A stretch of 64,000 nucleotides of DNA from Ancylostoma caninum (Eukaryota; Nematoda; Chromadorea; Rhabditida; Ancylostomatidae). Location: NCBI GenBank assembly GCA_037903475.1, contig JBAJFG010000617.1, forward strand, positions 152,602-216,601. The letters are read 5' to 3'. Numbering within the stretch: the first letter of the stretch is position 1; every line of letters begins with the position of its first letter. Below the pieces are notes generated by a model, which saw only the letters and a program-made list of their open reading frames with translations, was not told where the DNA came from and ran no database searches. Below, in pieces: positions 46,801 to 58,277 of this stretch. The translations under genes were made by a program, and so were the position numbers.

Positions 46801-49800
46801 TAAGCAAAGAGACCTTTAACAACTTGGTTTTCCGCATCTACTTCTATTTTCTCAGCTGGCGTCGTTAAACATATCGGTCATGCGAGCGTGCCTACATAAT
46901 TTATGCATGTTTCTTCTCCAACTTTAGCACGGGACATATGCGCTTGCACTACTCTCCCATGCTCGAAGACTTGGCTTTTAGCCAAATGAGGGATTCTTCA
47001 GGATTCACGACTCGTTTGGTACCAATCAAAATAAGTAGCCATCTGAACACTTTCAAAACTCAATCACTCGAATTTGAACATGTCTGTTTGATGGTTTTGC
47101 GCCTCGTTTATTCATTTATTTATTTGTTTACTTATCTGTTCACCTATTCATTTATTCATTCGTTCATTCATTCAATCATTCATTCATTCATTCATTCATT
47201 CATTCATTCATTCATTCATTCATTCATTCATTCATTCACTCATTCATTCATTCGCCTCATTCATCCATTCATCCTTAACTTCAACGCTATGCATTTCATC
47301 CGCTCCTCAGTCGCTTAGCTCATTCTTTTTTTCAAAAAATAATCCATAAATTTTGGCAGTTTTGAATCCCATTCCCTTATTTTTCGAAACATTTTTCGCC
47401 CCTTTAGAATGTTTCAATCCAGAGATCTGGGTCACAATTGTATCCGTGATTTAAATGTGCGATAATCGGAATCCTGCCTCACCCAGGGTCTTCAATTTTG
47501 AAAGTGCATTTGAGAAAAGGTCAGATTCATCTAGCGTTTTTGTGCAGTTCATCAAGCAGCGATTGAAGAAAGTGCTATTTCGATTTGTCAGGCGTGTCCT
47601 TTTGGGAAATTCGTGAAGGCTGAGGAATGGCAGTTCTGAAATTTGGGAGAAAGTTATGAGAGAATCTCACCTTGTCAATTTTTTTTTGTTTTATGCTGCA
47701 AGTAGCTAGCGAAAGACTAAAGACGGAAGCTCGAGTATGAGTATAAAAACTAGGAATTTTAGTGAAAACCAGTGAATGTGCTGGGATTCCTTTGGTGACA
47801 TGGGTCTACTTTACGTATCTGCGAAATGAAATAACTATTAGGAAATGGTTACCGAAAAGAAGGACACCGGAAATCTTTTTCGACAAAATTTTCAGAGGTT
47901 CTGTATAAGACATAATATACATCAGACCGAATAAAAATCGAATAATATTGTTAATTTTTCCAATTATCAATCCAGAAAACAATTCAAACATCTGGGTGTT
48001 TGACACCGAGAAAGCTCTAATGCCTTTTTCTCCTCCGTACAGTAACATTTAGGCCTCCAATGTTGAAACATTTGAATTTTCTATTTTTCGAAGCATCCGA
48101 TATTCGAGAGCAAAAATTTTCGACTCTGAATAAATGGAACGTTTGAATGTTAGACCAATTTAGTGCTATATGAGGGAGAAAAAGAGCTTCAGAACTTTCT
48201 CGTTCTCGAGGATCTGGGCATTTAGGTTGTCTCCTGAATAATTGAAATTTATTCTATTTTTATTTGGTCCAATGTAAAATACATAACTGGGACTGTTATT
48301 TGGAGGCCGTTCTCCACCTTTAATTGAATTTTCTTATATAGACTTCTTCATAGTGTTCAGTTCATAACGTAACCGGGATTTCCTTGGGCCTGAGTGCGTT
48401 ACTAAAAATGTTCATGGTAAACTTCTCACCTTACACGAGCATAGCCTTTACCTGGCATCCATAAACATGGTCACCCTCATTTGACGTTGTCTATATTCAG
48501 CTGCGTAATCATACCTATGGGTATAAGGTTACCCATGCCTCTAGCGATGCATTGATTCTGACTAATTGAGACCTGATTAAGAGCCGGGATGTAATTCTGA
48601 TAGCTGTCTAAATACGGTAAAACGACTTAATTCCTCGAGTTTCTTAAAAACTGCGCCACATAGCCCATTTTGATTCTCCGAACCCATGTAAATGGGTCAA
48701 AAATTCATAGTACAAAGCATTTACCGCTATGTACTCAGAAACTTCGGAGCATATGTGCGGCCCAGTATTTTCACATTTGCCAACCTTAACGGGCGTATGC
48801 GCCGATTCCTGCAGTGGTACTTGCACCATTACGGGCGTCAATGGAGAAACCTGCTTTGGCAACCGTAAAAATCCCTGACCAGCGCATCTTTGCGTTGTGA
48901 TTGGAGCTCAGAATCGTCCATGTGTGCATTTTTCCTGCGCCTTTACCGGGAATTTCTCAGTCATTCCTACTCATTGTGGGGCTGAATCAGTGCCACGCGC
49001 AGGTGCCGCCCTGGGATGGCAGCTGTTTCAAGTACAGTAACTTTCGCATAGTGAGGCACGTTTGGCGCCAGTCCTAGAATGTTCCCGTGATTTGCGTTTA
49101 TTTGGGGCGGCAATGGTGCTCCGAATTTTGTAAACCTCAGTTGTTACACAATAGCTGAATAAATAAACAAAAAACCTCTCATTCCAGCCATGCTCTTCAC
49201 GCGAACAAGACGACACCGACATTGAAGAGGAGATAGTGAACACGTTCAGTAAAAAGTCGTTCATCGTTCCCAGTAAAAGTCAAGTGCTGTTCTACTTGTC
49301 TACTTCACGACACCTTCGAATACATCATACAGGATGTGAGCTACAGGTGAGCCTAGTGATCCAGAGACCTCTGGTTGCGTATCCAGTATGTGTTATCCAT
49401 TCGGAGAAACGCACGGATATCTTGGTGTGATCGGACCATACTGCTGTCTAGAAGAGATTTGTCCGTGCATTATAGATTCGTCCTCTCTCGCCAATGCCCA
49501 GAGTTTATCCCAATGTGTGAAAATATGAATGGAAGAAGAAAAAAATGAATAAATAAGAAAGGGTTGGAGTCTGGATAAAAACCGATGGGAATGGAAGCAT
49601 AAGATCTCTATTTTACTCTTCACTAACATATTCCACTTCCACTATGTAATAGATTTGTCGTCCCGTGCCGGGATTCCTGAACCTTGTGGCCTGGGGAAGC
49701 TTGTGGCCTACCCCTTCTCTTAAAATGGCTGAGTTATGTCGGCAAAAATACTTGACTAGACTTGGTTCATGCTACTCGTTTGGGTTAGGAACGAGAAGTT

Positions 49801-52800
49801 GCAGTAAAAATTGCAAAATGTATCATTTTATGTTTGAAGAAGCTACCCGTCCTGGGTGTGCAGGAAGCCTTCACACATCCTTGATTCCCGGCAATGGATA
49901 TTATCATTTTGGTACATATTCACAATGTTTTCTGCGTATTTGATATTCCAGTTCTGTTTTTCCTGATCCCTATATGGATTGATGTATCGTATTACGAATT
50001 CTGAGGGCATCTTCTAATCCGGCGTGATCCACATGGGAATGACTTCTAAAACTGATTCCTATGAAAGACTGCAGTCCACTTAATGAAGTAAAGCCAACGC
50101 ATCTGCATTTCTCCAGGCGGAAAATCGCTCTTTGGTCTCATCTTGGTCCGTTCCTCGATTCTTGGCCTCATATGGACTGACCGGTCCCCAGAATCTAATT
50201 AGATGATGTGTCCATGCGCATCCGCATGCTGGATGTTGAAAATCAGCCGGCTGTCGAACGAATGACATGCATCTCATTCCGGCGAAGAAATTGATGACTC
50301 TGCCTCGTTGTTCTTTCTCAGCCGGAACCACATTAATCTCGCGATCCACGTTGCATTCTTAGGACGTAGAGCTAGGTGACCGACGACATCGGGAAAACTG
50401 CAAGGCCTAAGAATTCCTTGTGCTCACAAGACGGTCAAGGATCCCATAGCGTGTGAAATGTATCCACGCGAGTTCATTAGTATCTCGCTTCACTGCGTAT
50501 CCGGAAGCTATATATCGATTCCGAAATGCTGGTGGCAGTTGAATTATCACGCTCCGGCAATTTGATAGGCAACTCTGGACCGAGTCGCGCGTGCGTGCGC
50601 GTTCTACCACCACCCGAATGTGCGACGCCAGCGCTGGCGTACGAATCGGAAATGAGCAAACCGCATTGGTTTCCTGGCCTAGATCCAGAGCGGAGGAATC
50701 TGCTAATGGGGGAACTGAGAGCTCTGAGAACATAGAGTTCAACGTAAATTACGCAAATACATAATTGAACTGCATCTTTTAAAAATGAAATCCCGTGGTA
50801 AAGCAAAAAAAAAGCAAATGGGCACAACAGGTAGAGAAAACTCTGGTGTCGACGCGTGAGACACACACGGCACTCTGATTGTCTGCGCGTCCATCCCTTT
50901 CACTGATACCACCGCTCTCTTGTGCAATCCTGCTCTTTCCTAACCTGACCAAAGAGCTGGAGAGGCGCGTGTGCGAGTGTTTCGACTGTTGGAGTTTCCA
51001 GTAGCTTTATTTCGGATAAATGAAGGGCCTTTTGCAGGCGTGCATTGGCTTTTTGCTAGCAATTGATTGAGAGAAACAAAAATAAAGGTCTAATTAACCA
51101 GATCCTTAAAACCCGCCCGATCTACGTTCAGTGGATTTCGTTCTGAAAATCAGAATTCACATAAAAAGAGAGGAATTTTGGGGAATATTAAAGATACAGC
51201 GTGATAAGGCTGGGCGGTCCTGTAGCGAGATATCCGTGATCATTTCCAGGGAAGGTTCTAAGCTTCCCGCTCATGTACAGTGGACGAGTTTATCGAGCAA
51301 AATGAGTTGCGATCCCTACCATTATTTTTAATCGCTGACTAAAAAAAATTATGGATACATATCTTTGCGTGGAAAACTCGTTTACTTCAAAAGGGCGGAT
51401 AGGACACAAGCGAAATTTTTTTTACGAAAAAAAGTGTTGCGAGAATTGTTGGCGTTTTTCTCCCTTCAGCTGTGACAGTACCTTTAGAATTATAATAATT
51501 GGAGCCAATGGAACTCCATTCCATTGTAATGATTTTTGGAACTGAGAGGATATCGAGGAGGGGGGGGGGGGAATGGACACCTCTCGTACCTGAGCCGAGT
51601 CACCTCCTGGATCTCTTTTAATCTTAAGGACTGCTCTTTTTCCTTCCGTACACTCAATGTGTCCGACACTACTTTCCACCAGCGGCTTAGGATTCCTCTT
51701 CTGACTGTTAATATCGTTTTCGCGGAGGAGAACGTGATTTTACCAGAACCAGCAGTTCGAGGATTCACTTTGAAGACATCCGACACACGGTCTTGGACTG
51801 GGGACTAACAATAGAATGCTGTAGGTTCGACAGTTTTGACAGCTCATAGCAGCTCATACTTCTTTGCACCGTGCAGAAAGGGAAATGCACTAGCCATGGT
51901 ACGTGCAGCGCAACCAACATACACATCTGGAGAAATCTGTGTTTCCGGCGAAAAAGTTTAGGTGCGAACGTCATTTGGTTGTGTAAAAAGTGCGATAAAG
52001 CTTGCAGTTTTCTTGAAAGCACCAAAGACTTCGGGCAATTTCTTCTTTCTATATACATATAAATTGCACCTACGATTTCGAAACTTGTCATCCTCTCCTG
52101 TCCATCCCGCGTATCTGTTGGATATATATAAAACATGATGAAGCGCTCAAGACGCAGTGTGCGCCTTACAGTAATTTTAGGCGTCCGTAAAAATATGTTT
52201 ATTGTGTATGCAACACCGAATTGCATTGAATTTCGCGTCAGTCCACCTGAAAATTGCAGATAAAGGTTGTTATCGGAGCTCATCGCGATGACTGCCTCTG
52301 CGACAGGATTCTGCACTGTTACAAATCCAGGGCTTTCAAACAACGAAACAAGTTAGATGTTGTAAATTTCTGGCAAAATAAGCGGAAAAAAGTTTCTAGT
52401 GATAGTTTTCAGTCTGAAAAAAAAACGCTGATTTTTTGTCCGAATCCAAGGTTTATTCTGAGTTATGGTCTTTACGCTCCAACGAGGCCATTTTCCTTGG
52501 TGGGTAAAGTCTACGGTAACGTAGCCGACCCCAATCCCCTAGTGACGGCCTAATTTCGTTAGACCAATGGCTAATGTACAACTTCCGTCGTGACGGCGAC
52601 TGGAGCGCCGGTCTCGAAGTGGTCCGGCGATTAAGTTGTCTTGTTGGGAAGAGTGATGCAAGGATCGACAGCAGAGCAGCGTACGGCAGGTGCTGTAGCC
52701 CCTAGCACTTGAATATTGAGATCAGGTCAGATTCTGATGCGGGAGCACGATCTTCTCTATCATCTAGAAGCACATGAATTAAAGGCTGAAAGTGAACGCA

Positions 52801-55417
52801 TGCTCATGTCATAGCTCCATGACTGGATATCAGTCATTGCACTGATGCTGTGGTTCGGCATGTACAATGTATGTGAAATTGCTGGTCTCCGGAGGAAAGA
52901 GGCCCTGTTCATTAAATAACTAATAACTAAGGTCCTAGGTTTCCTGTACTGTAAGACCCATTAATCACCTTAAGAGGATGAATGACCCTCAGTTATGGTG
53001 TGCCTATTTGTCTCCCGCTGAGGGATAACCTAGGGGAAAAAAGGAGGATTTCATAGGTAGTGAGTATGGAAGGGTTCTTTTATAGAATTTTCCAAGTTCA
53101 AAATTTCCCAATTCTCCTGCATCGATCACTGCATTGGATAATTGTAGGGATACCGCAAATATCATTGATCATATGGTTACTACATAGTCGAAAAGCACAA
53201 AGGCCTTGTATAGTTGCAGGTACGGAAAGGATTCTCCAAAAAATTTGTCTTTCTTGAGAATCTGAGTCCTGCAGATTCACAAGAATTTATCACTAATTCA
53301 AGCTCGTACTACTCCGTTATTACAATCAGAAGTTGAAGCTTAGTTTTGGAAATAGGAAAGGATCTCTGAAGCCAACAAAATTTTTGGGTTTTCCTTCATG
53401 TTTTGGTCAAAGCGGAGTGAACGAATCTTCCTCAATTCCCGGAACATATGTAGACCAATGTCCAGTACTACTTGGAGATGTGGCGTGTTTTCTCGCAGTT
53501 TGGGCCGATTTACGACGTGAAGCTCGCACTGCAAGCATGTCATTTTGATGAGCTACACGGGCTGAACACATAGGTTTACAACGTGTTCGCAATGTCATAA
53601 GTTATCAGCAGCTTTTGAGAATGAGGGGACCATGCTAGCTATTGATTGAGGTAGCTCCTTCAGAACGCTTGAAATCGTAACTCCTTGGCAATACAAGATT
53701 ACCCAATGTTAATATGTGCGTGAACACGCTTACCCTGGGTAATCTCAACTATGTAACGAGGCTCAGGAGTGGCTTTCATCTGTGGTTTGCTAGGGTGAGA
53801 GTGCCAGCTGCCAATGGTTTACCCATTGCTTGCCTTCTCTATCAAACATATTCAGAGGTCCTTGGGTAGAATAAGAGATAGGATATACCTAAAATATGCA
53901 AGATTACCACTGGGCGTGAATGTATCACTGAGATTACCCATGACGAACTTGGAAACGTATCCAAATTTGCCCTTTACCTAATTTCCATCGACATTTTTAC
54001 CCATACATAACACTGTATGTGCCCAGCTCCTACCTAGTGGATGATTGTATCCCCGAGTATGAGATTACTCATCCTCACTACGATGCATCAGGTACCAGAA
54101 ATGATATTCATCGTTGGAGTTACCTCTGGTAAATGTCGTAACACCCATTGTTCCACTCATTGCTCACCACTGACTAACAAATATGCCTAGAGGTTTCTGC
54201 GTAAAATGATAGGTATGCCACTTGAGTTTACCACATCTTCACTTGACCCTGGCCTCAAGACCAAGGTCTGTTCTAAGACCGTCCTAGAGCTTTGGTATTT
54301 TTATAATGCACTCAATCATTTTCTTCAAGTTTCTCCCAAACAATTTTATCGATAACTTACTTGTTCATTTATTCATTTATTTACTCATTTTCCGGACATG
54401 TACAAGTACATGCAATAGTCAGTCACAAGCAGTCAAAGTATCAGTAATCAAATGAATCCATTTAGTCTTTCCCACAAAAGAATGTGCTCCTCAGGGAATA
54501 CATTAGTACGCAATAGTTTGATGAAATCGGAACAAACTCTATTTGTAGAATATTTCGACCTGATCTATTAATAATGCAATTATGTATTATAAGTCTATCT
54601 ATAATTATATGCCCACTGTTGAACCTGTTCTACTCCACTTATTTAGGTGACGGACTCTGTTGATTTCCCACTCTTCGATATATGGGCCGAAGCAGCGTGT
54701 TGTGGGCGACCAGTCTGGGTGATTGAATCATATGGTGAGAAAATCTTCTGACACAGGCTCACATATATCTTTATAATTCTTGAAGTTTTGGCAGTTTCAG
54801 CTGAAGTTGAGGTACATTTGCTGAGCTCTGCGTATTACAGGGCGTCGCGTGCTTGTGTTGTCGGAGCTACAAAGTCGTGGTTTATCGTCACTCTTGCCTC
54901 GGCCAATACTGTTCCGGAGGTCGACTTCTCTGAACACTCAAAGCGTAGTTGATTGGAACGGTGACATCATCGGCTACTTTTTGCCAGGTAATCGAATTCG
55001 CAGGCTCCGTGGGAGAAGCAATCACCTTTATTTGGTGAAAAAGCAGAACCTCATTTGCGGGAGGAGCGTGAGAGCCTAACCAAGCCGTTAGAAACTCCAA
55101 CTGTGGCTCAATTGATGGTATGCAGGAAAAAAGATGGTACAGCGAACAACAGTCCAACAAATTTTTTGTTTACTCCTTTGAGTTTTTTACAAAAACAATT
55201 TATTTTTGCCCGTTAGCGTGGGACCTGTGAGCTCTTATTCTAACCTTCCCTTAATAGCGGTGTCGAATTTCCTTAATTATTTGTTTTTCCAGGTGATCCT
55301 TTTCTCATACAAGACAGCAATCGTGGAATACTCGGAAGATGTGTACGAATGGAAGGAGAAAGCGGGTTTGTTTTTCGCTCTGCACTTGGGCGGAAATTTA
55401 ATTATCTATATTTATAG
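40771..55417 (+). CDS. Scramblase-like protein gene, six phase-consistent exons (3' end uncertain)
   Basis: Exons 40771-40878 (ATG 40781), 46676-46778, 49188-49346, 54647-54734, 54841-54987 and 55293-55417 join without a frame break through phases 2, 0, 0, 1 and 1. The N-terminus is low-complexity and contains EAYPPPPVEY, as Pro-rich scramblase N-termini do. The body carries SFIVPSKSQVLFYLS, then ACCGRPVWVIESYGRRVLVL, then a VVDWNGDIIGYFLPG segment and PFLIQDSNRGILGR. In order and spacing these resemble the repeated strands of the Tubby/scramblase fold: a Cys-Cys-Gly then Arg-Pro block, an IGY strand, then an F-I-x-D strand. Phospholipid scramblases are membrane-associated proteins linked to lipid redistribution across the bilayer. 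The family call is by eye and needs a profile search. The gene may continue into 56414-56521. Confidence 0.62.
40880..46675. other. Intron 1 of the scramblase-like gene; no nested gene supported
   Basis: It contains the hairpin at 43043-43077 and a repeat-like segment at 43650-43950 open on both strands (LNGPGFSRIHDPIALFDRI on +). A poly-T near 43260-43269 and AT-rich stretches make up much of the rest. Confidence 0.4.
43043..43077. other. Perfect 13-bp hairpin in intron
   Basis: TTGTATAAGTAGC (43043-43055) pairs exactly with GCTACTTATACAA (43065-43077) over a 9-nt loop. Confidence 0.7.
46676..46778 (+). CDS. Scramblase-like gene exon 2
   Basis: It starts with one base that completes an Arg codon with exon 1 and reads FEETPSEAYPPPPVEYREIL, ending SASIIQ at GTATGT. 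The acceptor (AAATTAAG) is weak, and the same frame stays open far upstream, so the left edge could move. Confidence 0.58.
47104..47272 (+). repeat. (ATTC)n microsatellite
   Basis: Near-pure ATTC tetranucleotides run from about 47175 to 47238, with degenerate TTCATTTATT-type text on both sides. It lies in intron 2 of the scramblase-like gene. Since 4 is not a multiple of 3, the repeat reads as a four-residue ring (Ser, Phe, Ile, His); the frame at 46938-47318 is not a gene. Confidence 0.95.
49188..49346 (+). CDS. Scramblase-like gene exon 3
   Basis: The acceptor CTCATTCCAG ends at 49187. The 53 codons comprise an acidic DDTDIEEEI followed by SKKSFIVPSKSQVLFYLS and a basic RHLRIHH. The donor is GTGAGC at 49347, phase 0. 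The other two frames contain stops. Confidence 0.75.
50080..50866 (-). other. Unidentified minus-strand coding-like block
   Basis: The minus strand has two overlapping frames of 129 and 111 codons (50477-50866, 50407-50742) and another of 89 codons (50080-50349). The 111-codon frame includes VIIQLPPAFRNRYIASGYAV; the last includes HHLIRFWGPVSPYEAKNRG. The composition is more balanced than the neighbourhood. I recognise no family. It may be a decayed retroelement or gene nested in the intron. Confidence 0.25.
53690..54250 (+). repeat. Degenerate tandem repeat with GATTACCC/GGGTAATCT words
   Basis: Units with CATATTCAGAGGTCCTTGGG (53846) and ATATGCCTAGAGGTTTCTGC (54180) are about 333 bp apart. 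GAGATTACCC-like words recur between them. Related words are at 20780-21700 and 48480-48560. Confidence 0.4.
54647..54734 (+). CDS. Scramblase-like gene exon 4
   Basis: The acceptor ACTTATTTAG ends at 54646. The exon reads FPLFDIWAEAACCGRPVWVI and ends with a split Gly codon at GTGAGA. This holds the Cys-Cys-Gly-Arg-Pro block that suggested the scramblase family. Confidence 0.72.
54841..54987 (+). CDS. Scramblase-like gene exon 5
   Basis: The acceptor GCGTATTACAG ends at 54840. Two bases complete the split Gly codon, then RRVLVLSELQSRGLSS and VVDWNGDIIGYFLPG follow. The donor GTAATC is at 54988, phase 1. The other two frames contain stops, which supports this reading. Confidence 0.72.
55293..55417 (+). 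CDS. Scramblase-like gene exon 6 (terminal or donor-truncated)
   Basis: The acceptor TTGTTTTTCCAG ends at 55292. In phase it reads DPFLIQDSNRGILGRCVRME and meets TAG at 55415-55417. A possible GTTTGT donor at 55366 would allow further exons. Scramblases normally have another 60-80 residues after this point, so a natural end here would be early. Confidence 0.58.
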
Positions 55418-55495
55418 CACTCTAGGTGCGCCAACCAAATCATACCGAGCGGTAATGTTAGCACTGCTGTATCTCGAAGTAAAACAAAAATCATA

Positions 55496-55521
55496 GCAGG
55501 TTGTTGCGAAATTAATTGCCG
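55496..55521 (+). mobile_element. Mariner-like terminal repeat relic
   Basis: CAGGTTGTTGCGAAATTAAT resembles the mariner end TTAGGTTGTTGCAAAATCGA at 15175. It sits just after the last supported exon of the scramblase-like gene. No matching right end was found. Confidence 0.45.
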
Positions 55522-56413
55522 TTTCGGGGCAGGAAAAATAAATTTTTCACTTTTGCCAAATCTGAGCAACTTCAGTCCAAGTTATGTGAGTTATGTGAGG
55601 GTTTTTCCTCCTAGTTTTTCGCCCCAAAAACTACCCATTTCCAGACAGCGTAAGAGCTATAAATGGAGCTTTGCTCCTGTACGATAAAAAAAAGCGTGAA
55701 TTTTTATCGGTAGATATGTCCTCCCATTCCTAAGTTTTCCTAAATCGAATCTGCACTCTAGGGGAGGTTATGACAGGAATTTGGTGATGCTGTAAGAGTA
55801 CGATCCACAGCAGACTTCTCCAGCTACTCTAGCATTGACATCAGAGTCCTAGTATTGTAATTTCGTGTTGACGTCCGCAAATCTGCTATTGATGTGGTTG
55901 GAAGTGGTGAACAAATGCTGGTTTTCCCCTGCTCCAAGGTAACGTTAAGCCTCATATTCCAAAACTCATCCTGCAAAAACTGATGCAGTAAGGCATCGAG
56001 GTTTTTCCGACCTTATCCTTTGGGTACCGTCGGAGAGGGGGGGGTAGCATATGATTTCCCTAGGATATGCGGGTGATGCGGTGCCTCTTTTGACAGCCAC
56101 AGACACATACTCTTGAAGAGCGGGGGAGGGGGATGACTACTGAGCATTTGATCACTCTTTCTTACCAGTAACGATGAAGCTAAGAGTCACTTCGAATGAA
56201 ATTTTCGTCCACGTTGAAAAATGGAGATTTAAAGATCGAACTTTGAGTTTAGATATGTATTCCCGGGATATTTTTTGTTTAATGTAGAAGGTTAGTTGTT
56301 GTGCTAGTCACAACATCCACGTCCACTTCATCACATGATGTAATTCTTGAGCAGTTACGATAAAACCACTTCTACATACACTATCCAGTATTTGGACCCC
56401 GTAGTTTTAACAG

Positions 56414-56521
56414 GTTCGAAGAATTAAAGACGTGCTGCTTTCATTTATTGAAATCTTCGATGTTGTTCATCTTTACTGGTTACGGAAGTGCTGCAAACGT
56501 TCAGTAGTCACTCCCTTCCTT
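56414..56521 (+). CDS. Possible C-terminal membrane-anchor exon
   Basis: The acceptor TTTTAACAG ends at 56413. In phase 0 the frame reads VRRIKDVLLSFIEIFDVVHL, which resembles the basic-hydrophobic C-terminal anchor of scramblases. A GTGAGT donor follows at 56522; otherwise the frame runs on to 56785. Linking exon(s) between 55366 and 56413 were not found, so membership of the gene is unproven. Confidence 0.3.
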
Positions 56522-57355
56522 GTGAGTGCAAGTGGCTGTCAGCAGAAGCTAGCACCTGCATATCCATGGGGCGTCGTTAACGATGCCCATTTTTCGGCGG
56601 GACTCAAAGGCCCTCCCTCTGGTTGGCAGCCCCTCCTCGCCGAGGATGGGTTGTCAAATTTTCGAAACTACTTCACAGGGTGGCCGAAAATTACCCGTAC
56701 ACCCCCATTTTTGCCTGGCTTCCATAATTTTTCGCGTTCTTTCCTCATTTTCCTATTAGTTTCTCATCTTTGGTTCCCATCATGAGTGGTGCCAACATTC
56801 AATTGCATCGGGACTGAAGGTCTGTGGCGTACATTGTGAAAGCGTTGTCCCTCTACTTAATAAGTGTTCAAGATCTATTAAACAAAGCGCCGTAAGGGGG
56901 CTAGAGCGGTTAGAGATACGGGGCGGCACTCATAGACACTGCAATCTTGAGGCGCAGACTGTGTGGCGAAATGGCCGATTTCCATGGACGCAGACACGTT
57001 CGCTTCGGGACCCGAAATTACGTCACTGCTGGCTCTCCCGCATGCACGGGATGGTGATTTCATCACCTTCGCTGGCGGTCTCACCGCATAGGAGTGAGGG
57101 AGTGTTTACGAGCTTTCAGGCTGCACAATGTACGCAGCAGGAAAACCAGCCTTCCACTGTTGTGACGCTGTCTCCACTTGTACGAAGAAATGGCCGGGTG
57201 CTATGAGAGCTGCAGCGTCTCGGAAGCTTCGGGAAGGCTGGATCTACGCGGTCGCCTCATCTGGTGGATGCCATTGCCGCATCCCCTGCTGAATTCTCGC
57301 GGCGATTGTGTAGTCACGACATCCGTTCGTTTCGAGAAAGCTTCTGCACTAAGAA

Positions 57356-57478
57356 AGAGTAAAAGCCTCTAAATAGGAATGCATGACATTGTATATCCAA
57401 TCAACTATATATGGATACGGGTCCGCCGATGGAGAAACAAAGAGTAAAAGCCTCTAAATAGGAATGCATGACATTGTA
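57356..57478 (+). repeat. 85-bp tandem duplication holding an empty mariner site
   Basis: AGAGTAAAAGCCTCTAAATA begins at 57356 and again at 57441. The first copy continues ACATTGTATATCCAATCAAC; the second is interrupted at its TA (57477-57478) by the mariner and resumes at 58264. A 28-bp piece of the 60-bp minisatellite unit lies between the copies (57412-57440). Confidence 0.85.
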
Positions 57479-58263
57479 TTAGGGTGGTAAGAAAGTCTTG
57501 AGCCGTTTTAGACTTTTTTGTGCTTTATTTTATTACTCAGCACACAGTGGAATTTGCTCAGCAATATAATAGCCATAGTTAGTCACTGCAGTGTCCCACC
57601 TAATGGGCAGGTCAGCGGTCCCCTTTTCCCAGGAATGGGAAGACTGGGAGCCAAAGAAATCGCTGACCTCCCTTCCAACATGGTCAACTTTGGCGGATTT
57701 TTTCTTGACTTGAAATGCCTTGAAAGAGCAAAATAAGTGGTAATCGGAAGGGGCAACGTCAGGAGAATAGGGTGAGTGAGAAACCGTAACCCAGCCCAGC
57801 TCCGCAAATTTTTCACCGGTCTCTTTAGCTATTTGGGGCCTACCCTCATCATAGCGTAGGTGTACAAGAAACTCGTTTCGACCGTTTTTCTCAAACAGCA
57901 TCCGCGGCTCTCTGGAGCTGATTGGCGTATGTGTTACCGGTGACCGTGTGTGTTTGCGGGAGCCGCTCATAATACAATATCTCTAGCGAATTCCAGAAGT
58001 AGCAAAGGAGACAGATGTTTGGGTGGGGGTGCGATTTGGCCGATCTTCTCCTTGACGGAACCACATGGCACGGTGCGTTTTAAAATCGTAGAGGACCCCA
58101 CTCTCATCTCCAATAATTAGGTATTCTAGAAACTCCTTTCGATGTTGATAGAGCAGGAAAAACTGATTTTGGCTAGGGGGACCTCGCGTGGAACTGACGT
58201 CGCAATAAGCAAAAGTTCTGGAACTTTTGTAAAAATCGGCTCAAGACTTTCTTACCACCCTAA
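57479..58263 (-). mobile_element. Internally deleted mariner, 785 bp
   Basis: Perfect 27-bp terminal repeats (TTAGGGTGGTAAGAAAGTCT then TGAGCCG) lie at 57479-57505 and inverted at 58237-58263, flanked by TA on both sides. At 785 bp it is about 500 bp shorter than a full mariner. The transposase is encoded on the minus strand. Confidence 0.93.
57533..58140 (-). pseudogene. Truncated mariner transposase
   Basis: Reading downward from about 58120, the first catalytic region is recognisable as IIGDESGVLYDF. A frame change follows, then RYDEGRPQIAK and SPYSPDVAPSDYHLF. These hold the second and third catalytic Asp, 34 residues apart (D,D34D). The C-terminal WEKGTADLPIRWDTAVTNYG is typical. The whole N-terminal DNA-binding domain is deleted, so the protein could not bind its ends. 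Confidence 0.88.
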
Positions 58264-58277
58264 TATATCCAATCAAC

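Larger units (their letters stand above)
49350..54646. other. Intron 3 of the scramblase-like gene
   Basis: It holds an uncharacterised minus-strand coding-like block (50080-50866) and TACCC/GGTAATC-type repeats at 53690-54250. A GC-rich piece near 52580-52700 (CCGTCGTGACGGCGACTGG) looks like element debris. Confidence 0.4.

Noticed and set aside
46938..47318. 126-codon + frame as a gene
   Set aside because: Most of its length is the ATTC microsatellite read as Ser, Phe, Ile and His.
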